NCBI GenBank assembly: GCA_947650285.1
Contig: CANTFL010001198.1
Coordinates: 620,001-684,000 of the forward strand
Direction of reading: 5' to 3'
Source: Hyaloperonospora brassicae
Taxonomy: Eukaryota > Oomycota > Peronosporomycetes > Peronosporales > Peronosporaceae
DNA: 64,000 nucleotides
The notes beneath the pieces were generated by a model. That model saw only the letters and a list, made by a program, of their open reading frames with translations. It was not told the origin of the DNA and made no database searches. A program made the position numbers and the translations under genes. Below are positions 47,348 to 56,971 of the stretch, piece after piece; position 1 is the stretch's first letter; each line of letters opens with the position of its first letter.

Positions 47348-48184
47348 TCACGGACGCTGCGACGCGAAGCCGCTGGCGCGTCCGTCACGCAGTGGGGGAC
47401 GCGACCTTTGCCACGCGCCAGCGTGGCAAAGGTTGCGTGTGACACGGTCCACGATCTCCCTCGCGTGCGTCGAAAGCTGCTCGTTGCAAGCGATCCTGAC
47501 GTCCACCACCTGGTCTTTGTCCACAGCCAGCGCCGTCGCGATAGGCCGTCGAGCAGAACTGCTGCGAGGGCCGTTGTCCTCGTCGCCACGTTGCGCCTCC
47601 ACTGGATCTTCGTCGTAGAAACACTGCTCAGCATCCAGTCTGCGCGTGCCCGTCTCGTCGAGCCGCACGGGCAGCTCCTCCATGTGCTGCTGCGCGGCGA
47701 GACCTGTCGTGGCTGCTTCTGCCTCGTAGCGGAGCTCCGTGCTGCAAAACGTGCAGCGGCGTCCTCCGTCGTACTCGATCCGGCCGCACCGCAAGCAGTT
47801 GACAACGAGCGCGCTGTTCAGTAGCTCTGTCGTCGCTCTTGCGTCCTCTGTCGTTTTCTTGCGAGACTTGGGACGCGCGTTCACTGCTGGCGACCGAGCG
47901 GACACTTTCTCTTGTCTTTGCTCTACTGCCGCTGCTGTTGTGGCAGACACTGTGGCCGCTCTTGCCCCGGGCGATGCTGCCTCGGGCGAAAAGAGCCGCG
48001 TGCTGATGTGCTCCGCCCGCGTTGCCGGAATGCCCAGCAGCTCAATGAGGTAACTTGACGCCTCTTGCTTGGAGCGAAAGGTGCTCGTGATGTACGCCAC
48101 GATCTCATCCACTTCCGCAAAGCCCAACGCGCTCGTTAGCTCGCTCTTGAGCCACGACTGGGCCCCACGAGTCGATGTATCCAT
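47348..48184 (-). CDS. TRIP4 / ASC-1-like zinc-finger protein, C-terminal frame uncertain
   Basis: A 278-residue frame starting MDTSTRGAQ. The N-terminus (LGFAEVDEIVAYITS to about residue 50) resembles TRIP4 N-termini. The core zinc motif has C130, C133, C144 and C147 (NCLRCG..RRCTFC), the C2HC5-type finger of activating signal cointegrator 1. TRIP4 acts in transcriptional coactivation and in the ASC-1 complex that rescues stalled ribosomes. There is no ASCH domain, so the protein is much shorter than the animal form. After a perfect 12-bp inverted repeat at 47,405-47,432, the adjacent frame (stop at 47,302) ends in VREPVVVVDDSSNLLYV. That looks more like the VIDD-type tail of the family than the RDGRASGFASQRP read in this frame. 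A one-base shift or an overlooked intron there is likely. Confidence 0.72.
   Translation of the reverse strand: MDTSTRGAQSWLKSELTSALGFAEVDEIVAYITSTFRSKQEASSYLIELLGIPATRAEHISTRLFSPEAASPGARAATVSATTAAAVEQRQEKVSARSPAVNARPKSRKKTTEDARATTELLNSALVVNCLRCGRIEYDGGRRCTFCSTELRYEAEAATTGLAAQQHMEELPVRLDETGTRRLDAEQCFYDEDPVEAQRGDEDNGPRSSSARRPIATALAVDKDQVVDVRIACNEQLSTHAREIVDRVTRNLCHAGAWQRSRPPLRDGRASGFASQRP
47405..47432. other. Perfect 12-bp-arm hairpin inside the TRIP4-like gene
   Basis: Arms cctttgccacgc (47,405-47,416) and gcgtggcaaagg (47,421-47,432) flank a four-base loop, gcca. It lies where the reading frame seems to change. Confidence 0.85.
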
Positions 48185-48279
48185 TGCCACTGAGCTATGT
48201 GGATCGAAAAGCTATTGTGGCTTCGTGTGTGGACCAACCGTGCACCACTCGACATGGCTACATATGTAAACGACTTCAA
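48185..48279. promoter_or_regulatory. Very short divergent promoter (95 bp)
   Basis: Only 95 bp separate the start codons of the TRIP4-like and C1orf52-like genes. Any promoters must overlap. I see no clear CCAAT box inside. Confidence 0.4.
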
Positions 48280-48831
48280 ATGTCCTACTTGATGGGAGAC
48301 GACTATGCGAGCAGCAGCAGCAGCAGCAGCGAGAGCGAGCGCGAGGGAGAAACGGGCGGCGTGATACGCGAACGCAACACGCGACTGCGGGATGAAAAGG
48401 AGGGACAAGACGAGGAGGAGGGGGTTGCACAGCGTCTGCCGTCAGCCGACTACGTCTTGTCGGCAGTGTCCGCGTCGACAGCTTCTTACCTGCCGCCTAC
48501 TCGCTCTATCAAGCTCCACAGCGCTGTCCAGTCTTTTGATTTGACTGCAAAAGCGAGGACGGAGCGCCACCAACAGGATCCAGAAGAGCCGCAGCCGCAG
48601 CAGCGAGGGCGAGAGAAGGTCGAGGGCATTGCGGGTAGCGGCAGCAACGCCCGGAAACGGCCTCGGCCGACGGAGAGACCGGCGGCTTTACAGCCACTTG
48701 CGACGCGTGAGCGGAAAGACGCCAAGGAACGAGTCAAGAACCAACGAGTGAAGGGCCAGGCAGGTATTGGCGCTGACTTTCGTAGCTGGAAGTCGGAGAC
48801 CGAGATGACGCTGCGCCAGCAGTTCGACTAA
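48280..48831 (+). CDS. C1orf52 / UPF0690-like protein
   Basis: A 183-residue protein. The N-terminus has a polySer run from AGC repeats followed by acidic and basic stretches. The middle is low complexity. The C-terminus KDAKERVKNQRVKGQAGIG followed by DFRSWKSETEMTLRQQFD is the conserved signature of the UPF0690 family, whose function is unknown. Of several in-frame ATGs, I avoid the first (48,175) because it overlaps the start of the divergent TRIP4-like gene. MSYLMGDD (48,280) or MGDD (48,292) are better. It is convergent with the unknown gene to its right. Confidence 0.72.
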   Translation: MSYLMGDDYASSSSSSSESEREGETGGVIRERNTRLRDEKEGQDEEEGVAQRLPSADYVLSAVSASTASYLPPTRSIKLHSAVQSFDLTAKARTERHQQDPEEPQPQQRGREKVEGIAGSGSNARKRPRPTERPAALQPLATRERKDAKERVKNQRVKGQAGIGADFRSWKSETEMTLRQQFD

Positions 48832-49141
48832 TGACAGCTTGGTACGAACGCAGCACCATGGCCACAACTGCACTATGCGCGCGCTCTTCACAGAGAGCGA
48901 CAACGCTCTGTGAAGTGAGTTGGTGGCCAAGCACATGGATCATCACTCGGTGACAAGACGGCGTCGTCAGTGAACGGACCTGTGGCTCCCGCACCGGTTC
49001 GGTAGTGCTATCCGTCCGTAGTTAGGTACACGGGCTCCCTGGCATGGACAACATTTGCTTTGTTCCTCCCTTTCGTTCTAGTGGCTGACGTTCTGTACTC
49101 ATACAACATGCATCCTCACGAGACGGTAAAGCTGCAGAAAG

Positions 49142-50146
49142 CTACGCACCTGGCGTGGTGGACGCGTACTGCAAGTAAATCGACTTGCCGTCTCGTGAGA
49201 TCGAGGAGCCTCCTGGATGGCGGTCACACATTCCCCCGCCGTTGCGTGCGCGCCAAAAGCACGCATATGAATACAGATTGCACTTGGTAGGCACGTGGTC
49301 CACGACGTAGCGAAGTACATCGTCTTCCTGACCCTGCTGGAACGGGTAGTCGATCCAGTTGAATTTGCTGAGCTTCGGGTTGTTGTCCTTCTCGCCGATC
49401 ATGTGGTTGCAAGTATTCAGGTAAACGTACGGACGGTAAGTCTGCGGGTGCAGTTTCCAGTTCGAGACTGCAACCTCTGCTTGATAGTGGTGCATGAGGG
49501 AGAACCAATTGCCAATGTTCTTCTTCTCCCCCTGCGCCCACTGCTGATCGCCTCCGTAATCCTGCGAGTAGATGGTGGCCCAGGGTACACTCGCGTCGGG
49601 GTCCAAGTCAACCTTCCTGCATATACATGCAGCATGCCAGCACAACCACGAGTAATACGCTCAGCATAGACACTGACCAGTTCTCCTTTCCAACAATGAC
49701 AGAATACAGATGTACCGGAACTCCATGTAGTTGATGTCGGCTGTGCGCTTGTACGTCCGTCGATTGAACGTTCGGTAGCACAGCGTGGCCAACGAGTTCT
49801 CCACTTCCTCGTGCGCTCGGTTATAGCTTGACTCGCCTGCAAACACAAGGCAGAGCTTGCACACGAGGTGGCCCGACTCGTCGTCGCGCTCGAAGCGAAA
49901 AAACGTTCTGACCAAATCGTTGCGGTTCTTGATGTCCACGTCCGGCTGGACGAAGATGGGCAGACAACGCTGCAGCCACGCGAGCTCTTTGGCCGTGACC
50001 TGTTTCGAGCTGAGGCACGCGGGGGACGTCGAGCTGACGCCGTTTTCGCTGGCGGTTGACACGGGCGCTCCAGTGGTCGGGCGCATGACCGGACGATCGA
50101 TGAGTGACGGGATCAGGTCTGACTGGATGGGTCGATTGCTACACAT
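49142..50146 (-). CDS. Conserved-looking hypothetical protein, two exons
   Basis: Exons 50146-49716 and 49616-49142 are joined over a 99-bp GT-AG intron and give 301 residues. The join reads YMEFR then KVDLDPDASVPWATIY, and total length divides evenly by three. Residues 1-50 are Ser/Thr/Pro-rich. Then comes VTAKELAWLQRCLPIFVQ and RTFFRFERDD..LVCKLC, and a Trp/Tyr-rich second half (NIGNWFSLMHHYQAEVAV, RPYVYLNTCNHMIG, YSYACFWRARNGG). I do not recognise the family. No signal peptide or membrane helix is visible. An alternative donor at 49,692 (GTGTCT) would add a few residues. It lies about 230 bp downstream of the golgin-84 stop, on the same strand. Confidence 0.65.
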
Positions 50147-50377
50147 CCCGGACAGAGCCTGGGCAGGGCTAGGTGAATGCGGTTCGTAGGGAGTGTAACG
50201 GACTGAACTTTTCCAACCGCTGCGATGGCTAATGAAACGGCTGCTGTTTAGCTAGTCGGAACGTGCGGTGAAGTAAGCGCTGTGAAGTAAGTCAAGCAGG
50301 TTTATAGGTTCACAATGGGCTTGCTGCATGTTTGATTAGCACGGGAATCCCGTATCAACAGCACAAAACCATCACAT

Positions 50378-52473
50378 TTAGTGACCTCCTCCTGGCATCA
50401 GATCTTCCTCTCGCTCAACGGCGCCGTACTCAGCGGCGCTTGCGAGCTGCGTCTCTTCAGTCAGGTGACTCGTGTGAAAGCTTATAATCGTAAACACCCA
50501 CAAATGGATCAACACGATGTAGCACATCATTGCGAGGCGAGCAAATGCGGCCTGCAGAAACACCCGGCCGAGGAAGAGCAGCCAGCTGTCGAGCACGTCT
50601 AGTGCCGTCCAAACGTGATGGCTGCGCCCTACCACGGGAACCACGCGGGAGATCATGTTGGCCATGCGGTTTGGCCGTAAGCGCATGTCACTTCTACCGG
50701 TCTTCCCGACAGATGTTGCCATCTCCATGTCATCAATGCCGCCATGCTGCACTACCCGGGCAAACTTTTCCTCGGCTTGCTGTGCTTGCAACTGCATGTG
50801 TTGTAGACGGACATCCATTGTCGTTACACGGCTGCGTAACGAGTCAATCGTCTCCTGCTTTTCGATCAGTCTCTTTGTCAATCGCTGAATGCGTAGCTCG
50901 TCACTGGCAGCCGTTGTGGCATTATCTTGCGATGTCAGTCGCTTCACCTGCTCCTTCAATTCCTCGTTCTCTGTCGAGACCGCGGCCAACTGTCTTGCTG
51001 AGCGCTCCTCTGTATTCTTTATCGCTTGCTCCAGTCGATGAACTTCACCAGTCAGTGTAATGATCTCCTGTTTCTGCATCTCGTTCTTTTTTGACTCGTC
51101 ATGTAGCAACTTCTTCGTTACAATCGACTTCCGCTGCACCCGCCGGTAGTCGTCATTCATCGAGTTAGTACCGATAGATGCTGAACTAGATACGGTAGTC
51201 GCATCGTCTGCGGATCTCGTTTGAGAACCAACAGAAGCGGTTTCCCTTGCCTTTGCCAGCTCACGCTCCAAACTGGCCACATTGTTCAGAAGCTCGGCAT
51301 TGACAGTTTCTAGCTTCGACTGGCGTGAGTACATCGTGTTTTTTGACTCGATGTGCTCACGCTTCAATGCATGCATCGCCGTCAGTGTGTCCTGCAGCTC
51401 AATGCGAAGAGACTGGATCAGCTGCTCAGACTCGTTGCTTGCTGATGCGGCCGAAGTCCACAATGTATCCTTTGACTGAACCGCAGTTGCCAGTTCCGCC
51501 TTTAGTAAATCGATATCGCCTGTGCACTTTGCGTTTGCCTTTGACAGAGCATCTATTTCAGCTTTCATCGAGCGCACTTGATTGTCCTTTCTCTCGAGCG
51601 CGCGAACGAACTCCTGCTCATTTAAGGTCTTGCCCTGTTGAATAGCTGACAACTAGGTGTAACGAGGTAGATCAGTACAGCACGTATGTGACACGACGTA
51701 CAAAGCGACTTCTATCCACTCACCTCGTGCTGCACGTGCGTGACCTTATTTCGACACTCCTCTTCTAGTGCAACAAGTTCCTTTTCGCAGATCTTCATGC
51801 TTTTCTGCGTGCTGCTTAGCTGCTTCTCTTTCACGCGCAGCTCTTTCTTTGCTTGATTTAGCTCCTTGTGCAATCGATCAACTTCTCCATCCAGCGAACT
51901 AGTTTGCCTGCTTCCGTTACTGAGAGGGGTGTCCCCGCCAGTTCCAGACGACACATTCTCCAACTGCGAAGACATCGTACGCTCGACTTCAGCCGATTTC
52001 TTTCCTGACATCGAGTGAGAAGGCGGCGCCACGTTCGTGTGATTTTTAGCTTGTGCGTTCGTGCAGCTCAAACTGCTCCTGTCCGATGCGCGTTCCTGTA
52101 AGCACGTCATACATCGTTAAAAATGCTGCTAAGTCCCAATACAATAACGTCAACGTATGTTATCCTACCATCATCACTGGCGATTCTTTCGGCATAGATT
52201 CACCGGTATTGTCCTTCATGCTTAATGCGTTTACTGCGGACGTTTGACTCGTTCGCATAGTTGGTAGCATCCTTTTGCTTTGTTCTTGTGCTCCATCCTC
52301 CTCTCCTTCTTTCCCTGACAAATGAAAGCGGAGAAACGGTAAACGTCAGCAGTAAACGACAAGGGCCCAAAAAGCAGTTGAGCATACTCACCGGCCAGTG
52401 TGAGCGCTGCTTGTTCATCCACAGACTCAAGCAGCGAGCCTGCTAGTTCCAGTGATGAGCTTACCCAGTTCAT
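50378..52473 (-). CDS. GOLGA5: Golgin-84 (GOLGA5) homologue
   Basis: Four exons on the minus strand: 52473-52392, 52314-52169, 52095-51724 and 51652-50378. The introns are 77, 73 and 71 bp with GT-AG ends. The join gives 624 residues in one frame. The N-terminus MNWVSSSLELAGSLLESVDE has the short amphipathic helix typical of golgin-84. Residues about 110-510 are heptad-rich coiled coil (LNQAKKELRVKEKQLSSTQ, LEQAIKNTEERSARQLAAV). The C-terminus DSWLLFLGRVFLQAAFARLA then MMCYIVLIHLWVFTIISFH is the conserved golgin-84 tail anchor. Golgin-84 tethers vesicles at the Golgi rim through Rab1 and the COG complex. Human golgin-84 is about 730 residues, so this is a compact form. Confidence 0.88.
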
Positions 52474-52616
52474 GTGAAGATGGCAATTACGATCGTGTAT
52501 GTGATCTAAGCGCTAAACTTAATAACATTGGGAAATCTTATTTGGCACATTTTAAGACACGATGATAAGAACGATACCCTCTCTTTGTCTTTGCTGCTTT
52601 CGGAAAACACCCTCTA

Positions 52617-52860
52617 TGTAATGGGGTGAGCATGTTACATGTCATATTCACGGATTGTGCCAACGTGACAATTATCCCATTTAGTCATATCCATCAATAT
52701 TACCTGACTAAGGAAATATTGGCGGCTTTTTCACGAGAAGTGATCTGTGGCACCGCTCGAGTGTTGGATGGTATAGACCATAATACCGACCAAATAAATC
52801 ACCAATCGCTGATAGACGCGCAAAATACGTGGTGAGCGAGGTAACACATCGGGAGTTTGT
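52617..52860 (+). repeat. Partial LTR relic, Gypsy family
   Basis: Starts TGTAATGGGGTGAGCATGTTACA and contains the LTR middle, caccaatcgctgatagacgc and gtggtgagcgagg. The 3' end is lost. A ggtatagaccataatacc hairpin remains. Confidence 0.6.
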
Positions 52861-52864
52861 GGTT

Positions 52865-53904
52865 AAATATCGAGTAAGTGTTGGAATATATCACTTCTCA
52901 CAGGTGCTTGAGGGTTGGACGGTCAACTTCAAGACCTGTTACAGTTAAGGTTCGATCTCGCCTAATTGGCTATTACTCTGATAACTTGATAGGCGGGACG
53001 CGGAGAGACGGACGTCACGTGGCACGATCAGGATGTCAAGCCAGTGAGACGGGGAGGGACGGAAGACATGTGGGATCAGCACACGGTGACACACGGACTG
53101 GACGTGTGCCATCTGCAACTTCACCTGGTCAAGTTGCAGTGCAGATGGAAGACATGTAGGGAAGTGTAACGAACGAAGTTAACGGTCAACCTATTTCACT
53201 TTCGCTTCATACAACCTTTGCACAAGTGCAACTACAACACTTCATCGAGCAGGTTGTGATCCCAACGGATCGTGTTGTCTGCGCAACTCAAGAGGCCGAA
53301 CCCGCTGTGTTGGTCGCTGGTCAGAGTTCGACCAACGGCCCCAACATGGAGGAGAAGTAAGCAGTGCCCACAGCGGCACTGGAACAGATGCTCGTGATGC
53401 TCGGTGACTTGACAGGATGAATGGGAAGGATTAAATCCTCTTAGTCAAATCAAGTGGCATACCGAAGTAAGGCCTCACCGAAGTCGAACATCTTTGGTTC
53501 GGTTCTCGGTTCAAGGACGGGTACGACAATCCATGTATTGTAGCATACGCCACCACCCTAACGTTCTCCGAACGCCTCACCAGCAACCTACTATTGTGCC
53601 AGACGACCTAGCTGTTGTTGGGGATTACATGGTGGAGACACCGGCCCAGGACGGGGTCAACTATGGGAGGGCTCAAGGAACTGAGCCAGGGTTTCAAGGG
53701 TAAGATATACCCGCGGAGGTACACCCAGGTATGCATATGTCGGGTCTGATGATTTAACAACACGTACAAGCACGCATAGGCGTATCGGATGCACGTCAAA
53801 GCAAGTTATCACTGTAACCTTTTGACGTAAAGGGACTGTACGATGAACTTGGTTGCGGTTTTGTGGAGAAGAGCAGAAGAATGATGGAAAGTGTGAATCG
53901 CGCG
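52865..53904. other. Older repeat DNA into which the intact Gypsy inserted
   Basis: Not host-gene-like. It has one nested hairpin (ctgcaactt..aagttgcag, 53,113-53,139) of the same style as the element next door and a 69-codon open frame (53,494-53,703) with no domain. Probably internal sequence of the element whose LTR starts at 52,617. Confidence 0.4.
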
Positions 53905-53909
53905 ATCCG
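53905..53909. repeat. Target-site duplication, left copy (atccg)
   Basis: The pentamer atccg directly precedes the 5' LTR and recurs directly after the 3' LTR at 61,891-61,895. Confidence 0.9.
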
Positions 53910-54297
53910 TGTAACGGGGCAGCCCGTTACATGATATTGTCACTTAAGGAAAGTGACAATAAAGAATATAAGATGGATATTCTTTAAACAATATCACCAA
54001 AGTGGTGATATTGAAGGGTCGACCAAAGGGTCTGTTCATTGGTTGATATCGTGATGATATCAACCCACCAATCGCCGCAAGACGCGCGCAATGAGTGGTG
54101 ACGAGACGTCACCATACATGCAGTTATATTAGTATAATTGAATTAAGTCAAACGAAGAGACAGTAGTTTAAAGACTTAATTTATTAATATAACAGTTCTA
54201 CTTTTACCCTACCTACGCTTCCTCGCTCGCCACGTGTACGTCCGTCGGGGCACCCAAATCCCTTGCGTTAAGTTACGCAAGGGTGTGCCCCGTTACA
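53910..54297 (+). repeat. 5' LTR (388 bp)
   Basis: Runs TGTAAC to GTTACA. The terminal inverted TGTAACGGGGC..GCCCCGTTACA is longer than usual. It contains hairpins attgtcactt/aagtgacaat (53,936-53,960), aatatcacc/ggtgatatt, gttgatatc/gatatcaac and cccttgcgt/acgcaaggg. No difference from the 3' LTR was seen. Confidence 0.95.
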
Positions 54298-54299
54298 CC

Positions 54300-54317
54300 T
54301 GGTAGCACTTTGTAGTC
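54300..54317 (+). other. Primer-binding site, TGG-initiated
   Basis: TGGTAGCACTTTG starts two bases after the 5' LTR. TGGTAGCA would pair with a tRNA 3' end of TGCTACCA, which fits an initiator-Met-like tRNA. The tRNA identity is inference. Confidence 0.55.
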
Positions 54318-54341
54318 CTTCCAAGGACCACATCATCCAAC

Positions 54342-55496
54342 ATGAACATGTTGGATGAAGAAGACACCTTTCACGCCACGCGTGAAGGGTTTACCCATTT
54401 GAGTGACATCGAATGGGGTGCGGTAGAACGAATGAGTTCTACCGTAGGCGAACTCGTCGTCAGCACCATGTTGGAGTCTCTAGACAGAGACCAACAACAT
54501 GCTGCTATCGCCAAGTTCATTCACAATGAACTTGCTCTCGAGAGGGAGAAAGTAGCCTTGCTTCACCAGCAAGGCTCTCAACAGGCCGAGCAGTTGAGAG
54601 AACTCGGTGCTCAACAGACGGAGCTGTTGAGACAGCAGCAATTCCATGCTGCTGTGGGCGGGACGGCGCATGCGCGTCGTCCCGAAGTGATGAAAGTCGA
54701 CATCTCCAAGTACAGTGGAGTCCCGGAGGACTCCCTGTTACTATGGTTTGTCGAACTCGACAGAGCCCTAAGGGCTCGTCGCGTCGAAGATGAGCAAATG
54801 AAACTCACATTTGCTCAGACCCACTTGGCAGGGCGTGCCAAAACTTGGTCCCTGGGACTCGAGAGTAGCGACCCAAATGTGTTTAGGTCGCTAGATGACT
54901 TCAAGTCCCGGCTCAGACAAACGTTTGAGCCGCCACGTGCTGAGTTCAGGGCTCGTTCAGAGCTCCTGAAACTCAAGCAGGGTAAGCGTGATGTGCACGC
55001 TTACGCACAACATATACGACTCCTTGCGAGTAGTATAACTGCAAACCCAGTTCATGAACACACGTTGATTACGGTGTTCATGCAAGGGCTCGCAGAAGGG
55101 CCCGTCAGGAGCCACCTGTTCCGCCTTGAGCTGAATACGCTTGAAGAAGCGATATCAGCCGCGGAACAGGAAGACTTTAGCATGAGACAGGCTCATGCTA
55201 GCTCAAACTCTTACCGTCCACCGAGACGACAAGAGATCGGAGGTCCAGAACCAATGGACCTCCGCTATGTTGAGAGCGAGAGACCTCGCTCTTCAAACAA
55301 CAAGCGATTGCAGAGGTGCAATCGCTGTCAGAAGTTAGGGCACTACGCATACGAGTGTAGTGCTCCGCGCCCAGTACCAAACAGTACTGAGCGAAATGGA
55401 CGACCATTCGCCAGAAAGGGCAATGGGCGTGGGTCCAGCGCTGTTGCGAAGCCGCAACAGCGAGACGGGCCATCAAAAAATGGTCGGGGTCAGTAG
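54342..55496 (+). CDS. gag: Gag polyprotein
   Basis: A 384-residue capsid/nucleocapsid protein. A Leu/Glu/Gln-rich coiled-coil segment (about 60-105) is followed by the retrotransposon gag fold, with LLLWFVELDRALRARR, FAQTHLAGRAKTWSLG and FKSRLRQTFEPP. Near the C-terminus a CCHC zinc knuckle (CNRCQKLGHYAYEC, about 326-339) would bind the genomic RNA. The basic tail then runs to a TAG stop. The first ATG after the leader is used. Codon 46 from the end onward is dense in hairpins. Gag and pol are in different frames with a slippery site 13 bases before the gag stop. Confidence 0.93.
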   Translation: MNMLDEEDTFHATREGFTHLSDIEWGAVERMSSTVGELVVSTMLESLDRDQQHAAIAKFIHNELALEREKVALLHQQGSQQAEQLRELGAQQTELLRQQQFHAAVGGTAHARRPEVMKVDISKYSGVPEDSLLLWFVELDRALRARRVEDEQMKLTFAQTHLAGRAKTWSLGLESSDPNVFRSLDDFKSRLRQTFEPPRAEFRARSELLKLKQGKRDVHAYAQHIRLLASSITANPVHEHTLITVFMQGLAEGPVRSHLFRLELNTLEEAISAAEQEDFSMRQAHASSNSYRPPRRQEIGGPEPMDLRYVESERPRSSNNKRLQRCNRCQKLGHYAYECSAPRPVPNSTERNGRPFARKGNGRGSSAVAKPQQRDGPSKNGRGQ

Positions 55497-55515
55497 GGGC
55501 GGAGCGCCCTACTGA
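55475..55515 (+). promoter_or_regulatory. Probable -1 ribosomal frameshift signal
   Basis: Slippery heptamer A AAA AAT (55,475-55,481) lies in the correct gag phase. An eight-base spacer follows, then a hairpin with arms tcagtaggg (55,490-55,498) and ccctactga (55,507-55,515). The gag stop lies inside the stem. Pol is open in the -1 frame from here, exactly as this signal would need. Confidence 0.75.
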
Positions 55516-56971
55516 TCCAGCAACCTCAAGAGAATTTGCAAACCTCTTGACGAAAGTTGCTCCAGATACACAATCATTGTGTGTCTCTGCACCTGGTGAT
55601 GACGTTTCGCTCATCACCTTGAAGTTGGAAGCGACAAATGACTTGTCGCTTCGTGCCCTAGTAGACTGTGGGGCGTCGAACAACTTTGTTCGTCGCCAGT
55701 CACTAGAGGGTCGTAGGCTCAAGTTCGTTGAGCGCGACATTCCCCTCACAAGGATGACGGTGCGCCTTGCAACAGGCGCATCGATAACCGTTGAGAAACG
55801 TGTAGTAGGAATCCACTACACGTTAGAGGGCGAGCAGTACGATGATGATTTCATCGTACTAGATCTGGATGACAAATTTGATGTCATCCTGGGATTACCT
55901 TGGCTCAGAAAATACGAGCCAAGGGTGAGCTGGCAGCATCGATCCGTGAAGATGCCTGCTGCTTGTTCATCAGATGGCCATCTGATGAACATCTTGGAGC
56001 GTCCACAAGCGTGTGGATGTTCTGCGAGTGAGTGCGATGGCCTCACTTGCGGTACGGTCGTTAGCACGACTGCACAAGGTCACAGTGTAGTTGATCACTA
56101 CACTGTGGAGCAAGCTCCCGGCGGCTGTACAGAAGTACAGGCTGCGCCGAAGGTCCACCACTCGAATAAGTCGAGTGGACTGGGACATGGATGCATGCCT
56201 AGCGGGCAGCATCTTAGAAGAAAGAAGTCTGTTGCCCCCAAGGGGCAACATGAAAATCCTAGGTCGACTGGAGAGTCGACCGTAGAGGATCGGTTCCTGA
56301 CTGTGGTTGCACAGCCACAGTCGGAAGACGTCGAGGGAATAAGTCCCCACGTACTTGAGGAAGGAATTCCTCAAGAGTCGCTTGCTGAGGGATTAGGCCC
56401 TCAGCAACCTGTGGAAGCAAGTTCCCAGGAAGAAACCGAGACGTTGAACGTCTTGGTTAATGACGGATCAAGCGTAGGCGCTTATACGCTTGATCTGATT
56501 GTGCCTCCGAAGTTGACTTCGGAGATAACTCAGTTGCCAACGCTAGAACCGAAACGGTTCTTGCGTGATCTGCGTAGTGGCAAAGTCAAGCAGATCTGCA
56601 TACTCGTCACAGAGGACGAGTATGTGACCGACATTCGGTCGGCAACAGTATTTGCTGAGAACGAACGGGTTCTCAGCAGCTCATCGATGGACGAAAGTGT
56701 CCTCGATGAGAAGACTCGGATTGAGCGATACGCGTCCCAATCCTGGGAGTCACTTCAGGCAAATCCTTTGTATAAGGATTTGATCGAATTCAGGGATGTG
56801 TTCCCTGAATCCGTACCTTGCGAGTTGCCTAAGGACAAAGGCACTCGACACGAGATCGAGCTCAAACCGGGCTCGAAATACTGTGTCATGAAGCAGTGGC
56901 CACTGCCTCGTGAACAAGTGATAGCGATCGACAAGTTCTTTGCCGATCGCTTATTGCAGCGGGCCATGTGA
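55481..56971 (+). CDS. pol: Pol part 1: aspartic protease, linker and start of reverse transcriptase
   Basis: This is the -1 frame relative to gag, open through the gag stop. The protease has LVDCGASNNF (DCG in place of the usual DSG/DTG, an accepted variant in this group), then VILGLPWLRKYEP. A long poorly conserved linker of about 300 residues follows. The frame ends just inside the reverse transcriptase N-terminus (FPESVPCELP, then HEIELKPGSKYCVMKQWPLP) at a TGA (56,969-56,971). The expected continuation AGHVREST is in the -1 frame from 56,959, so a one-base loss near 56,950-56,958 is the likely cause of the stop. Confidence 0.85.
   Translation, partial: WSGSVGAERPTDPATSREFANLLTKVAPDTQSLCVSAPGDDVSLITLKLEATNDLSLRALVDCGASNNFVRRQSLEGRRLKFVERDIPLTRMTVRLATGASITVEKRVVGIHYTLEGEQYDDDFIVLDLDDKFDVILGLPWLRKYEPRVSWQHRSVKMPAACSSDGHLMNILERPQACGCSASECDGLTCGTVVSTTAQGHSVVDHYTVEQAPGGCTEVQAAPKVHHSNKSSGLGHGCMPSGQHLRRKKSVAPKGQHENPRSTGESTVEDRFLTVVAQPQSEDVEGISPHVLEEGIPQESLAEGLGPQQPVEASSQEETETLNVLVNDGSSVGAYTLDLIVPPKLTSEITQLPTLEPKRFLRDLRSGKVKQICILVTEDEYVTDIRSATVFAENERVLSSSSMDESVLDEKTRIERYASQSWESLQANPLYKDLIEFRDVFPESVPCELPKDKGTRHEIELKPGSKYCVMKQWPLPREQVIAIDKFFADRLLQRAM

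Noticed and set aside
48175..48279. 35-residue upstream extension of the C1orf52-like protein
   Set aside because: The ATG at 48,175 overlaps the start of the divergent TRIP4-like gene and the extra residues look like leader sequence.
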